A stretch of 64,000 nt of DNA, taken from Bradyrhizobium tropiciagri (lineage in GTDB: Bacteria; Pseudomonadota; Alphaproteobacteria; Rhizobiales; Xanthobacteraceae). Below are positions 18,632 to 27,194 of the stretch, piece by piece (positions within the stretch are counted from its first letter, which is position 1; each line of letters opens with the position of its first letter). A program made the position numbers and the translations under genes. The notes below the pieces were generated by a model. The model was not told the origin of the DNA. It did no database searches and saw only the letters and a list, made by a program, of their open reading frames with translations. Location: NCBI RefSeq assembly GCF_018130505.1, contig NZ_JAFCKH010000015.1:1-64000 (forward strand). The letters run 5' to 3'.

Positions 18632-20209
18632 TCAGCCCTGTACGAGGCCGCGGCTGACGAGGTTGATGTCATCGGGATTGATGAGATCCTTGGCCGTCCA
18701 GCCCGACACGTCGTAGTCGCTCATGCAGTTGCGCACGAAGTCCTGCATCGCGCCGAGGTCGCCCGTTGCACCGGCGGCCATCAGCGTCTCGACCCGCAGG
18801 TTCTCGTAATTGCCGGCGTAGTTGCGCTCGTAGAGCTCATGGCGTCCGCCGAACTCCGATCCGACCGCATCCCACAGCAGCTTGAGCAGCTTGATGCGGT
18901 CGATCGCGGCATAGCCGTTGGAGCCGCGCACGAAGCGGTCGAGATAGGGCCTGATGGCCTCGCTCTCGAGGTCGGCCGAGCTCGACGGCAGGTAGATCAG
19001 TCCGCTCGCGACATGGCGCTCGATCAGCTCCTTGATGCGCGGATAGGCCATCGGTGCAAACACGCGGTAGGCCAGCCCATAGTTCAGGTTGGGCAGGTTG
19101 AAGCCATCGGTGCCCTGCCAGGGGATCGGCGATTTCACCATCGCGTCCGCCATGGCATGGAACAGATTGCGCCAGGCGATCACCTCACCCACCGCAGTCT
19201 GCACGCCGCGGAAATCCTTCGACCCCGTGGCATCGACTGCCATCGAGAACAGCCCGGCGATGAAGTCGAGCTTGACCGCAAAGCGCGTCACGCCGTGCAA
19301 GGTGAAGCGCGGGATGAATCCCGACGCCGGGAAGAACTGGTTGATCTTCTCGACATCGCCATAGATGAAGATGTTCTCCCAGGGCACCAGCACCTTGTCG
19401 AACACGAGGATGGAGTCGTTCTCGTCGAAGCGGCTCGACAAGGGATAATCGAACGGCGAGCCGGTCGCCGCCGCGGTGAATTCGTAGGACGAGCGCGCGA
19501 TCAGCTTGATGCCCTTGGCATCCATCGGCGCCGTGAAGATCAGCGCGAACGACTTGTCCTTGATCGGGATGCCGTAATGCGCAATGAAATTGTAGTGCGT
19601 CAGCGCCGAACCGGTCGCGACCACCTTGGCGCCCGAGACGATCACACCGGCGTCGGTTTCCTTCTCGACATGCATGAAGACGTCGCGCACGTCCTCGATC
19701 GCGCTGCCGCGATCGATCGGCGGGTTGACGATCGCATGGTTCCAGAAGTCGAGCCGCTCCTGCGTGCGGGCATACCACTTCTTGGCATTGCTGGCGTACT
19801 CGCCGTAGAAGCCCGAATTGGCACCGAGCGTGCCAAGGAACGATGCCTTGTAATCCGGCGAGCGGCCCATCCAGCCGAACGCGACCTTCTGCAGATCGGC
19901 GATCGCGTCGCGGCTTTTGATGAGATCCTCGGCCGTCCGTGACCCCAGGAAGAACGGATGGGTCAGCTGTCCCGACCCGTTATCGGTGGGGACGCCGATC
20001 TGCTCCTTCCGCTCGTGGAAGCGGTCGTACCAGCGCGCCACCATCCGCGCCGAATTGCGAAACGCCGGATGTTGGGTGACGTTCTTGACGCGCTCCCCGT
20101 AGATGTAGATTTCTCGCCCGTCCTGGATGCTGTCCAGGAATTCCGCGCCGGTATAGACGCTGGTCGTCGACGCGGGCGCATCGGCCCGCAGGGCAGCTGC
20201 AGTAGTCAT
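18632..20209 (-). CDS. FADH2-dependent aromatic monooxygenase, HpaB/phenol hydroxylase PheA type
   Basis: 525 residues, full length for the 4-hydroxyphenylacetate 3-hydroxylase oxygenase family. '[20 protein letters not shown]' opens the N-terminal domain. '[19 protein letters not shown]' and '[16 protein letters not shown]' are conserved flavin and substrate-domain blocks. It hydroxylates a phenolic ring using FADH2 from a separate reductase; that reductase lies at 21079. Because the neighbours process catechol, the product is most likely catechol, hence phenol (or salicylate-like) as substrate; this is inference. Strong GGAGGAG site before the ATG. Divergent from the FAD synthetase gene. 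Confidence 0.9.
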   Translation of the reverse strand: MTTAAALRADAPASTTSVYTGAEFLDSIQDGREIYIYGERVKNVTQHPAFRNSARMVARWYDRFHERKEQIGVPTDNGSGQLTHPFFLGSRTAEDLIKSRDAIADLQKVAFGWMGRSPDYKASFLGTLGANSGFYGEYASNAKKWYARTQERLDFWNHAIVNPPIDRGSAIEDVRDVFMHVEKETDAGVIVSGAKVVATGSALTHYNFIAHYGIPIKDKSFALIFTAPMDAKGIKLIARSSYEFTAAATGSPFDYPLSSRFDENDSILVFDKVLVPWENIFIYGDVEKINQFFPASGFIPRFTLHGVTRFAVKLDFIAGLFSMAVDATGSKDFRGVQTAVGEVIAWRNLFHAMADAMVKSPIPWQGTDGFNLPNLNYGLAYRVFAPMAYPRIKELIERHVASGLIYLPSSSADLESEAIRPYLDRFVRGSNGYAAIDRIKLLKLLWDAVGSEFGGRHELYERNYAGNYENLRVETLMAAGATGDLGAMQDFVRNCMSDYDVSGWTAKDLINPDDINLVSRGLVQG

Positions 20210-20333
20210 GGACGTATCTCCTCCGTGCGTCGGACGGGCAAGCGTGGCTGCAGCCGGTCCGAGACCATCTCGTCACGCTCTTGCTCGGCGTGACGTCGGC
20301 GCGAAGCTACGCGCATGATCGGAGCCGGCGGAA

Positions 20334-20349
20334 GGTATCACACAATACC
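20334..20349. promoter_or_regulatory. Candidate operator in the divergent aromatic promoter
   Basis: GGTAT-N6-ATACC, a 5-bp dyad in the 258-bp divergent region 20210-20467. Cat/Ben LysR regulators bind dyads built on ATAC-N7-GTAT, so this is similar in letters but with arms reversed. It is placed suitably to control both arms by the LysR protein encoded at 23993. Visual evidence only. Confidence 0.35.
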
Positions 20350-20467
20350 GGGCAGACCGCTGCGGCCCGCGCTATGACTCGTCGGCACGGACCGGAGGCG
20401 ACGACCCTTCGACCGACGCAACGCCGACCGCGGACAACGCATCTGCAGCACGGCAAGGGAGCGAACC

Positions 20468-21082
20468 ATGGGCAAGCATTTCGACAGCTCGGCTGCGGCT
20501 TACCATCGCGACGGGGAACTTGACCTCGGCGCCAGCGTGGTGACGATCGGCGCGCTCGACGGCGTGCATCGCGGCCATCAGGAGCTGCTCCGGCAGACCA
20601 TTGCGGCGGCGCAGCAGCGCGGCCTTCCCGCCGTGGTCTACACCTTCGATCCGCCGCCGAAGGTCTGTTTCGGGCATGCCGAGCCGCTGATCCCGCTCGC
20701 CGAGAAGCTCGAGCGCATCGCAACATTCGGTCCCGACCACGTGATCGTCGCGAATTTCAGCCGAGCTTATGCGCGCCGCAGCGCGGCCGACTTCATCGAC
20801 GAGCTGACGCGGCTGCATCCGCACGAGGTGATCGTCGGCGAGGATTTCCGCTTCGGGTCCTGCAAGGGCGGCACCACGCAGCTGTTGCGGCAACATTTCA
20901 ACACCCGCATTGTCCAGCCGGTGCGCTGCGGCAACGGCGAGATCGTGTCGAGCAGCCGCATCCGCGCCTTGCGCCGATCCGGCCTGCTCGCCGCCGCCGC
21001 GGCGCTGGAAAACTGGAACGCCCTGACGGCGCCGCCGGCCGGCCGGTCACGTCAGCCCCAACTGCAGGTGGCCAACCCATGA
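20468..21082 (+). CDS. Stand-alone FAD synthetase (FMN adenylyltransferase domain)
   Basis: 204 residues. It carries only the adenylyltransferase half of RibF: 'VVTIGALDGVHRGHQELL' contains the nucleotidyltransferase GxxDGVHRGH motif, and 'EVIVGEDFRFG' and 'IVSSSRIRALRRSGLL' are the later FAD synthetase motifs. The riboflavin kinase domain of bifunctional RibF (about 300 or more residues) is absent. It should make FAD from FMN and ATP. It overlaps the flavin reductase by ATGA. First gene of the operon, opposite the FAD-dependent monooxygenase, implying dedicated cofactor supply. Confidence 0.85.
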   Translation: MGKHFDSSAAAYHRDGELDLGASVVTIGALDGVHRGHQELLRQTIAAAQQRGLPAVVYTFDPPPKVCFGHAEPLIPLAEKLERIATFGPDHVIVANFSRAYARRSAADFIDELTRLHPHEVIVGEDFRFGSCKGGTTQLLRQHFNTRIVQPVRCGNGEIVSSSRIRALRRSGLLAAAAALENWNALTAPPAGRSRQPQLQVANP

Positions 21083-21603
21083 CCGCGATCGACCCACGCG
21101 CACTGCGCAATGCCTGCGGCCAGTTCGGCACCGGCGTCACCATCATCACGACGCGCTGCGAGGAACGCGATCACGGCATGACGGCCAATGCCTTCATGTC
21201 GGTCTCGCTCGATCCGCCGCTGGTGGCGATCTCGATCGCCCGGGGCGCGAAGATGCTGCCCAACATCAAGAAGACCGGCCGCTTTGCCGTCAGCGTCCTC
21301 GCTGACGACATGGAGGATCTGGCCTGGCATTTCGCCGGCAAGCCGAAGGGCGATCTCTGCGACGTCTTCGAACGGCGCAACGACCTGCCGGTCATCGCCA
21401 ACGCGGTGGCGTATTTCGTCACCGATCTCGCCACCGAGATCGACGCCGGAGACCACACCATCTTCCTCGGCCACGTCCGCGAGATGTCGCTGCAGCACGA
21501 GAGGAAGCCGCTGCTGTTCTTCGGCGGCCGCTTCGGTGGTCTTGCCGACCCGCATCCTGCGCCGGCGATGCTGGAGAATGCCGGCTACGAGTTCATCTGG
21601 TGA
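21079..21603 (+). CDS. Flavin reductase (HpaC/FRP family)
   Basis: 174 residues. 'ACGQFGTGVTIITTRCEERD', 'GMTANAFMSVSLDPPLVAISI' and 'GRFAVSVLADDMEDLAWHFA' are the flavin reductase-like split-barrel motifs. It supplies reduced flavin to the HpaB-type oxygenase using NAD(P)H. It is translationally coupled to the FAD synthetase gene (ATGA overlap). Small-component partner assignment rests on family and neighbourhood. Confidence 0.92.
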   Translation: MTAIDPRALRNACGQFGTGVTIITTRCEERDHGMTANAFMSVSLDPPLVAISIARGAKMLPNIKKTGRFAVSVLADDMEDLAWHFAGKPKGDLCDVFERRNDLPVIANAVAYFVTDLATEIDAGDHTIFLGHVREMSLQHERKPLLFFGGRFGGLADPHPAPAMLENAGYEFIW

Positions 21604-21636
21604 GCGCGCGGGCAACGCCCGCGATCTCACCAATCA

Positions 21637-21672
21637 AACGACGACTGCAACGACGACTGCAACAACAACTGC
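21637..21672 (+). repeat. Three 12-bp tandem repeats before catA
   Basis: AACGACGACTGC occurs twice in a row and then as AACAACAACTGC, ending 10 bp before the AGGAGG ribosome site of catA. The leader is C/A-rich and unstructured, possibly keeping the ribosome site open, and could vary in copy number. Confidence 0.6.
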
Positions 21673-21691
21673 AACAAAAGGAGGAACGACC

Positions 21692-22561
21692 ATGCTGAAC
21701 GTCAACAAGGACACCATCACCGATCTCGTGATCGCGGCGCTCGACAAGGATATCGCGCCGCGCAACCGGCAGATCCTGACCAGCCTGATCCGGCACATGC
21801 ACGATTTCTGCCGGGAGGTCGACCTGAGCTTTGCCGAGTGGCTCGCGGCGTGCGAATTCCTGCGCCGCGCCGGCGACATCTCGGACGAGAAGCGCAACGA
21901 GTTCATTCTGATCTCGGACATTCTCGGCGTCGAGGTGCTGGTCGACATGCTCGACCACAAGGTCACCGACGGTGAGAGCGAATCCACCGTGCTCGGGCCG
22001 TTCTACCGGGAAAACCCGCCGGTACTGCCCAAGGGCGCCTCGATCATCAAGAAGACCTTCGACAACGCGAAGACCGTCATGGTCTCCGGCCGCATCGTCG
22101 ACACCGCCGGACGGCCGATCGAGGGCGTCACCATCGACGTCTGGGAGGACGCACCGAACGGCCTTTACGATCTGCAGGATCCGGAGCAGCCGGCCTACAA
22201 TCTGCGCGGACGCTTCATGACCGACGCCGACGGCGAATATGCGTTCGTGGCGCTGCGCCCCGAGCCCTATCCGATCCCCTATGACGGCGCCGGCGGCGAG
22301 CTGTTGAACTACATGGGCCACCATCCCTGGCGTCCCGGCCATATCCACTTCATGCTCTCGAAGGATGGCTATCAGTCGCTGATCTCGCAGATCTACGACT
22401 CCGAGACCAAGTATCTCGACAACGACTCGGTGTTCGCCGTGAAGCAGAGCCTGATCGGCCAGTTCAAGAAGGCGCCGACCGGCGCCAACACCGACCTCGT
22501 GCTCGACTTCGACTTCAAGCTCAAGAAGGCGGCGGTCGAGCGGCTCGCCGCGGCCGAGTAA
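21692..22561 (+). CDS. catA: Intradiol ring-cleavage dioxygenase, probably catechol 1,2-dioxygenase
   Basis: 289 residues. The N-terminal helical dimerisation domain (about 1-100) and the intradiol catalytic barrel follow in order. Fe(III) ligands are seen as Tyr in 'APNGLYDLQD', Tyr in 'LLNYMGHHPWRPGHIHF' region and the two His of RPGHIHF. It opens catechol to cis,cis-muconate. Hydroxyquinol 1,2-dioxygenases have the same layout; catechol is favoured because cycloisomerase and muconolactone isomerase genes are adjacent. AAAGGAGG site before the ATG. A hairpin follows the stop. Confidence 0.88.
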   Translation: MLNVNKDTITDLVIAALDKDIAPRNRQILTSLIRHMHDFCREVDLSFAEWLAACEFLRRAGDISDEKRNEFILISDILGVEVLVDMLDHKVTDGESESTVLGPFYRENPPVLPKGASIIKKTFDNAKTVMVSGRIVDTAGRPIEGVTIDVWEDAPNGLYDLQDPEQPAYNLRGRFMTDADGEYAFVALRPEPYPIPYDGAGGELLNYMGHHPWRPGHIHFMLSKDGYQSLISQIYDSETKYLDNDSVFAVKQSLIGQFKKAPTGANTDLVLDFDFKLKKAAVERLAAAE

Positions 22562-22570
22562 AGCCAATAC

Positions 22571-22601
22571 GCCCTGCCCGGCATCGCACGCCTGGCAGGG
22601 C
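22571..22601 (+). terminator. Hairpin between catA and catB
   Basis: GCCCTGCC (22571-22578) pairs with GGCAGGGC (22594-22601), followed by TTCTCTTCT. It sits inside an operon, so it may give partial termination or set the 3' end of the catA message. Confidence 0.55.
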
Positions 22602-22626
22602 TTCTCTTCTAACTGACAGGTGAGGA

Positions 22627-23838
22627 ATGATGGGGCGCGCCCTGATCGATATCGCAGAGCCCGTGCAGGTGGCACCGGCTCTCGCCAAGGACACCACGAT
22701 CCGCAGCATCCGCGCCACGATCGTGGACGCGCCGACGCGGCGGCGGCACAAGCTCTCCAACACGGAGGTCACGCATCAGGGCTACGTGCTGGTGCGGGTC
22801 CTGCTCGACAATGGCGTATCGGGGATCGGCGAAGCCTCGACGCTGGGCGGTCCGCGCTGGGCCGAGGAGAGCGTGGAGTCGATCCAGGCTGCGGTGATGA
22901 GATATCTCGCGCCGGCGCTGCTCGGCCAGCCCGCGCTCGCCTTCGAGGCCAACGCAGTCAGGATGAGCAAGGCCGCCACCCGCAATTTCGCCGCCAAGGC
23001 CGCCATCGAATCGGCGCTGCTCGACGCGGCCGGCAAGACGCTCGGCCTGCCGGCCAGCGCGCTGCTCGGTGGCGCGGTGCGCGAGCGGATGGAGGTGATC
23101 TGGGCGCTGGCGTCGGGCGACAGCGCCCAGGAGCTGGAGGAAGCCAAGGAGAAGCTGCAGCGCCGCGAACACCGGCAGTTCAAGATCAAGTTCGGCTTCA
23201 ACCGGCCGCAGACCGACCTGAAGCGGCTCGAAACGCTGCGCGCCGGGCTTGGCGACGACGTACGTCTGATCGTCGACATCAACCAGGGCTGGAGCGAGGC
23301 CGACTGCATCCGTTTCATGCCCGCACTGGCGGAGCTCGACGTCGCCCTCGTCGAGCAGCCGGTGCCGGCGTTGCAACTCGAAGCGATGGCCCGCGTTGCC
23401 GCGCGCAGCCCGATCCCGCTGCTGGTCGACGAGGCGGCTTTCACCAAGGAAGAGATTGCCCGCGCCGGCACGATGGGCTGCGGCAGCGTCTATTCGCTGA
23501 AGCTCGTGAAGAGCGGCGGCCTGTTCGAAGTGAAGCGCGCCGCGGCGGTCGCGGCGGCGCATGGCCTCGAACTGTATGGCGGCTGCCTGCTCGAAAGCAG
23601 CATCGGCGCCGCCGCGCACCTCGCCGCCTTCGCGACCCTGCCGAAGCTCGAATGGGGCACCGAACATTTCGGTCCGCGCATTCTGGTCGAGGATCTCGTC
23701 GTCAACCCGATCGAGTTCGACGAGTTCGAGATCTGCGTCCCCGACGGCCCGGGCCTCGGCGTCGTCATCGACGAGGACAAGATCCGCGCCTTCGCCCGCA
23801 AGGATCAGGCGGGTGGCGGCGCGTCCGCGCACAATTGA
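22627..23838 (+). CDS. catB: Muconate cycloisomerase
   Basis: 403 residues, enolase superfamily, muconate lactonising enzyme branch. 'KIKFGF' carries the catalytic Lys motif (KxK). Metal ligands are Asp in 'IVDINQGW', Glu in 'LVEQPVP' and Asp in 'LLVDEAA'; the second Lys is in 'SLKLVKSGG'. It converts cis,cis-muconate to muconolactone. Chloromuconate cycloisomerases are close relatives. Two adjacent ATGs are possible starts (22627, 22630) after a GAGG site. The gene lies between catA and the LysR gene. Confidence 0.92.
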   Translation: MMGRALIDIAEPVQVAPALAKDTTIRSIRATIVDAPTRRRHKLSNTEVTHQGYVLVRVLLDNGVSGIGEASTLGGPRWAEESVESIQAAVMRYLAPALLGQPALAFEANAVRMSKAATRNFAAKAAIESALLDAAGKTLGLPASALLGGAVRERMEVIWALASGDSAQELEEAKEKLQRREHRQFKIKFGFNRPQTDLKRLETLRAGLGDDVRLIVDINQGWSEADCIRFMPALAELDVALVEQPVPALQLEAMARVAARSPIPLLVDEAAFTKEEIARAGTMGCGSVYSLKLVKSGGLFEVKRAAAVAAAHGLELYGGCLLESSIGAAAHLAAFATLPKLEWGTEHFGPRILVEDLVVNPIEFDEFEICVPDGPGLGVVIDEDKIRAFARKDQAGGGASAHN

Positions 23839-23992
23839 CAAACCAGGACCACCCGCTCAGTCTTTGCCATTGAACCCGTCATCCCGATCCTGCACCGATG
23901 TCCGCCTTGCACGAAATCCGGCAAGCTCTTCCCGCAGTTTCCCCGGAAGCGCGCGAATGTCCGGCGGCCCCGTGAGCGGTCGCGACGATGTC

Positions 23993-24901
23993 ATGGACCT
24001 CAGGCGGCTGGCCTATTTCGTCGCCGTCGCCGAGGAGCTGCATTTCGGCCGCGCCGCATCGCGGCTCGCGATCGCCCAGCCGCCGCTCAGCCGGCAGATC
24101 GCACAGCTGGAGAGCGATCTCGGTGTCACGCTGATCGACCGGAGCCGGAGCCAGATCCGGCTGACGCAAGCCGGCAGCGTGCTGCTGGAACGTGCGCGCG
24201 ACGTGCTGGAGCGGCTCGACCGCACGCAGCGCGAGATCAAGCGGATCGGCGAAGGCTTCTCCGGTCACCTGCGCGTCGCCTTCGTCGGATCGGGCACCTA
24301 TGGCGTGCTGCCCAACGTCATCAAGGCGTTTCGCTCGGCCTATCCCGACGTCGAGCTCGCGCTGTCGGCGATGAACAATGCCGAGCTGAAGCGCGCCGTG
24401 ATCCAGCGCGAGATCGATATCGCCGTCGCCCGCCCCTCGCTGGAGGATGAGGAGCTGAAGTCGGAGCCGCTGCTGCAGGAGCCGCTGATCCTCGCCGTGC
24501 CCGACACCTCGCCGCTGCTCGAGCGGCCCGTCCCGGTTCTGTCGGCGCTGAAGGCGGAGACCTTCATCCTCTATCCGCGCAAGCCGCGGCCGAGCTTCGC
24601 CGACCACATCCTCAACATCTGCCTGGAAGAAGGCTTCATTCCGAAGTCGCAGGTGCTGGCGCAGGACTATCAGACCGCGATCAGCCTGGTGTCGGTCGGG
24701 GTCGGCATCGCGCTGGTGCCGAAATCGGTCTCGCAGTCGGAGCGGCCCGGCGTCGCCTACCGCGCCTATGCGGGACATAACCCCGGCACCGCGCTGTCAC
24801 TGAACTACCGGCGCGACAACCGGATGCCTCACCTGTTCAACTTCCTGAAGATCGCGCAGGAGGTCACGCGGCGCCAGCGCAAGCAGCCGCCCGACGAGTA
24901 G
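23993..24901 (+). CDS. LysR-type regulator of the aromatic cluster (CatR/BenM-like)
   Basis: 302 residues. The winged HTH at 1-60 is 'MDLRRLAYFVAVAEELHFGRAA' (split here: MDLRRLAYFV, AVAEELHFGR) with 'QPPLSRQIAQLESDLGVTLI'. The effector-binding domain follows ('GTYGVLPNVIKAFRSAYPDV'). The N-terminal wording is that of the CatR/CatM/BenM/ClcR group, which respond to muconate. It is encoded codirectionally after catB. A start 12 codons upstream (23957) is possible. It probably controls both divergent arms at 20210-20467. Confidence 0.88.
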   Translation: MDLRRLAYFVAVAEELHFGRAASRLAIAQPPLSRQIAQLESDLGVTLIDRSRSQIRLTQAGSVLLERARDVLERLDRTQREIKRIGEGFSGHLRVAFVGSGTYGVLPNVIKAFRSAYPDVELALSAMNNAELKRAVIQREIDIAVARPSLEDEELKSEPLLQEPLILAVPDTSPLLERPVPVLSALKAETFILYPRKPRPSFADHILNICLEEGFIPKSQVLAQDYQTAISLVSVGVGIALVPKSVSQSERPGVAYRAYAGHNPGTALSLNYRRDNRMPHLFNFLKIAQEVTRRQRKQPPDE

Positions 24902-24914
24902 CGCGTTGGAAACG

Positions 24915-24931
24915 GGCGGCTTCAAGCCGCC
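24915..24931. terminator. Compact hairpin between convergent LysR and dusA genes
   Basis: GGCGGCT, a 3-base loop and AGCCGCC, overlapping the stop codon of dusA and 13 bp past the LysR stop. Likely a bidirectional terminator-like element, although neither side has a good T-run. Confidence 0.4.
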
Positions 24932-25908
24932 ATTGACGCCGGCGCGCGATCGTCGACCAGCGCGATCGCATCGCGCAGCACGTCCGCGCCTGCACCTCCA
25001 CGCACGCCGTTCTCCGCCAGGTGCCGGCGGAAGGCGCGCGCGCCGGGGACGCCGTGGAAGGCGCCGACGAAATGGCGCGTCATCGCATGCAGCCGCGTGC
25101 CCTGGGCCAGCTGCCGCTCGATATAGGGCAGCATCGCTGCGAACGCGGCCTTCATCGCCGCATGCGGCGCCGCCTCGCCGAACAGTTCGGAATCCACCGC
25201 AAGCAGCCGCCAAGGGTCCTGATAGGCCGCCCGCCCCAGCATCACGCCGTCGACATGCGCCAGATGCTGCCGCGCCTCGGCGATGCTGGCGATGCCGCCA
25301 TTGATGATGACCGGGACGTCGGGCAGCGCCGCCTTCAGACGATAGACGCGGTCGTAATCGAGCGGCGGGATGTCGCGGTTCTCCTTCGGCGACAATCCGT
25401 TGAGCCAGGCCTTGCGCGCGTGCACGATCAGCGCATCCGCGCCCGCGGCGATCACGCCGCGCGCCAGCACGTCGAGCGCGACCTCCGGATCCTGGTCGTC
25501 GATGCCGATCCGGCATTTCACCGTGACCGGAATCCTGACCGCGCGCTTCATCGCCGCGACGCCCTCGGCGACCAGCGCGGGCTCCGCCATCAGGCAGGCG
25601 CCGAAGCGGCCGTCCTTCACCCGGTCCGAGGGGCAGCCGACATTGAGGTTGATCTCGTCGTAGCCGAAGTCCTCGCCGACCTTGGCGGCGGTGGCGAGGT
25701 CACGCGGATCCGATCCGCCAAGCTGCAGCGCCACCGGATGCTCGCTCGCATCGAAGCCGAGCAGCCGCGCCCGATCGCCGTGGATCACGGCGCCGGTGGT
25801 CAGCATCTCGGTATAAAGCCGCGCCCGCCGCGACATCAGCCGATGGAAGACCCGGCAATGCCTATCGGTCCAGTCCATCATCGGGGCGACGGAAAATTTC
25901 CATTCCAT
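24922..25908 (-). CDS. dusA: tRNA-dihydrouridine synthase A
   Basis: 328 residues. TIM-barrel flavoprotein reducing uridine in the tRNA D-loop. Motifs: 'VAPMMDWTDRHCRVFHR' at the N-terminus, 'INLNVGCPSDRVKDGRFGAC' with the catalytic Cys, and 'VKCRIGIDD', 'VHARKAWLNGLSPKENR' and 'INGGI' for FMN and phosphate binding, all DusA-specific rather than DusB/C. Convergent with the LysR gene. Confidence 0.95.
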   Translation of the reverse strand: MEWKFSVAPMMDWTDRHCRVFHRLMSRRARLYTEMLTTGAVIHGDRARLLGFDASEHPVALQLGGSDPRDLATAAKVGEDFGYDEINLNVGCPSDRVKDGRFGACLMAEPALVAEGVAAMKRAVRIPVTVKCRIGIDDQDPEVALDVLARGVIAAGADALIVHARKAWLNGLSPKENRDIPPLDYDRVYRLKAALPDVPVIINGGIASIAEARQHLAHVDGVMLGRAAYQDPWRLLAVDSELFGEAAPHAAMKAAFAAMLPYIERQLAQGTRLHAMTRHFVGAFHGVPGARAFRRHLAENGVRGGAGADVLRDAIALVDDRAPASMAA

Positions 25909-26024
25909 CTCAGTTGCTTAACTGCAACATTGGTTCAATGCAACACGATGTTTCGAGGCTGCCGGTCGATGGAACATGCCGGCCCAGCCAGCCGCGCTAT
26001 CGCGGGGCCTCCTGAGCCGTCCGC

Positions 26025-26912
26025 CTAGTCCTGGGCTCTCGGAGCATCGCCCACGACGACGGCCGGGCCATCGTCGGCCGGATGCATCGCAAATGTGACC
26101 CGGCATCGAATTCCGCCCGGGAGCGCAAGGCGCGGATTCGGCAAGGCCAGGCGGACACCGAACGTGCCGCTGGCGGCATCGTGCACGCGGTCGACGACCG
26201 TGACGGTGGCGAGATGGACGCCGCCGACCGGCTGTTCCGGCCGCACTTCGGCGCTGCTGCCGATCCGGATCTGCCCGAAATAGGCTGTCGGCACGAAGAC
26301 CTCGACCCGCAGCGGATTGATCTGCGCCAGCGTAAGGACCGGGCTCTGATCGTTTCGATACTCACCTGGCACGAGCAGCCGCTCGACCACCACGCCATCG
26401 ATCGGGCTTCGTATCCCGCGCTGCTTCACGATCTCTTCGGCATGAACGACCTCGAGGCGCGCGATCTCCTTGGTGAGTTGCGCCTCCTTGAGCTGCTGTT
26501 CGGCGACCTGAACCTCCGCTTCGGCCTCCTGGAGCGATGCCAGCGGGCTGACGGATCTGGCATGGAGCTGCGCCAGCCGCTCGTGTTTGAGCCGAAGAAA
26601 CTGGACACGCGCCTCAGCCGACTTCACCTGTGAATCATTGGTCGCCCTCGCGCGCGCAAGCGCCAGAGTTGCCGCCTCGACGCCATCCTCGATATTGCCG
26701 ACAACCTGGCCCTGCCGAACGACGTCGCCCCGGTCGACGTCAAGCCGCGCAATCATCCCGACCGCCGAACTCGCGAGCTTGACCACCTGTTGCGGCTCGA
26801 TGACGCAATCGAACTCGCCCTTGTCCGCGGCCGTTCGGGTCTGCGCCATCGCGGCAGACGCGACAAGGACACTGCCCAACGTGAAAATCGCGCACGAGGC
26901 GAGGCCGGCCAT
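26025..26912 (-). CDS. HlyD/RND-type periplasmic adaptor protein
   Basis: 295 residues. The start at 26912 gives a good Sec signal (MAGLASCAIFTLGSVLVASA, ending AMAQ). Then a barrel-sandwich half ('GMIARLDVDRGDVVRQGQVV'), a long coiled-coil hairpin (about 85-145, many Ala/Glu/Gln), the second half ('RGIRSPIDGVVVERLLVPGE') and a beta-barrel. It is an adaptor without its pump: no inner-membrane transporter is adjacent. It is divergent from the GAF-HlyD fusion across a 282-bp region and probably belongs to the same export locus. The open frame upstream to 27122 is judged non-coding. Confidence 0.82.
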   Translation of the reverse strand: MAGLASCAIFTLGSVLVASAAMAQTRTAADKGEFDCVIEPQQVVKLASSAVGMIARLDVDRGDVVRQGQVVGNIEDGVEAATLALARARATNDSQVKSAEARVQFLRLKHERLAQLHARSVSPLASLQEAEAEVQVAEQQLKEAQLTKEIARLEVVHAEEIVKQRGIRSPIDGVVVERLLVPGEYRNDQSPVLTLAQINPLRVEVFVPTAYFGQIRIGSSAEVRPEQPVGGVHLATVTVVDRVHDAASGTFGVRLALPNPRLALPGGIRCRVTFAMHPADDGPAVVVGDAPRAQD

Positions 26913-27040
26913 GCGCTTTGTCTTTCGGAATGCCCTGGTCGTTGAAAGCACCGTTCGGCCTCCGACGGGTTTCGCACCTTGCTCCCAAGCTAACCTGTCC
27001 GGCATTCGCGGGCGATGGTCTCTCGCGAGTGCGACCGTGC

Positions 27041-27060
27041 GGAGGGGGTACCTCCGGAGG
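27041..27060. promoter_or_regulatory. Overlapping dyads with GGGGTA core in the divergent adaptor promoter
   Basis: GGAGG-GGGTA-CCTCC (27041-27055) overlaps the perfect palindrome CCTCCGGAGG (27051-27060). It lies 129 bp upstream of the minus-strand adaptor start and about 135 bp upstream of the plus-strand GAF-HlyD start. It resembles, weakly, the GGGTAAYCC boxes of the polysaccharide region. The remaining divergent region 26913-27194 shows no gene. Confidence 0.4.
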
Positions 27061-27194
27061 AGAGTATTTTTTGCGGCGCGATGCGATGAAGCTCCCGCCC
27101 GGCGACAGGGCATCGCGGCCACTCTCTATCTCTTGTCGAAATCGCGAGTGGCGCAGCGGCAAGGTCATCTGTCGGCCGGTTTGGTAGGCAGCAT

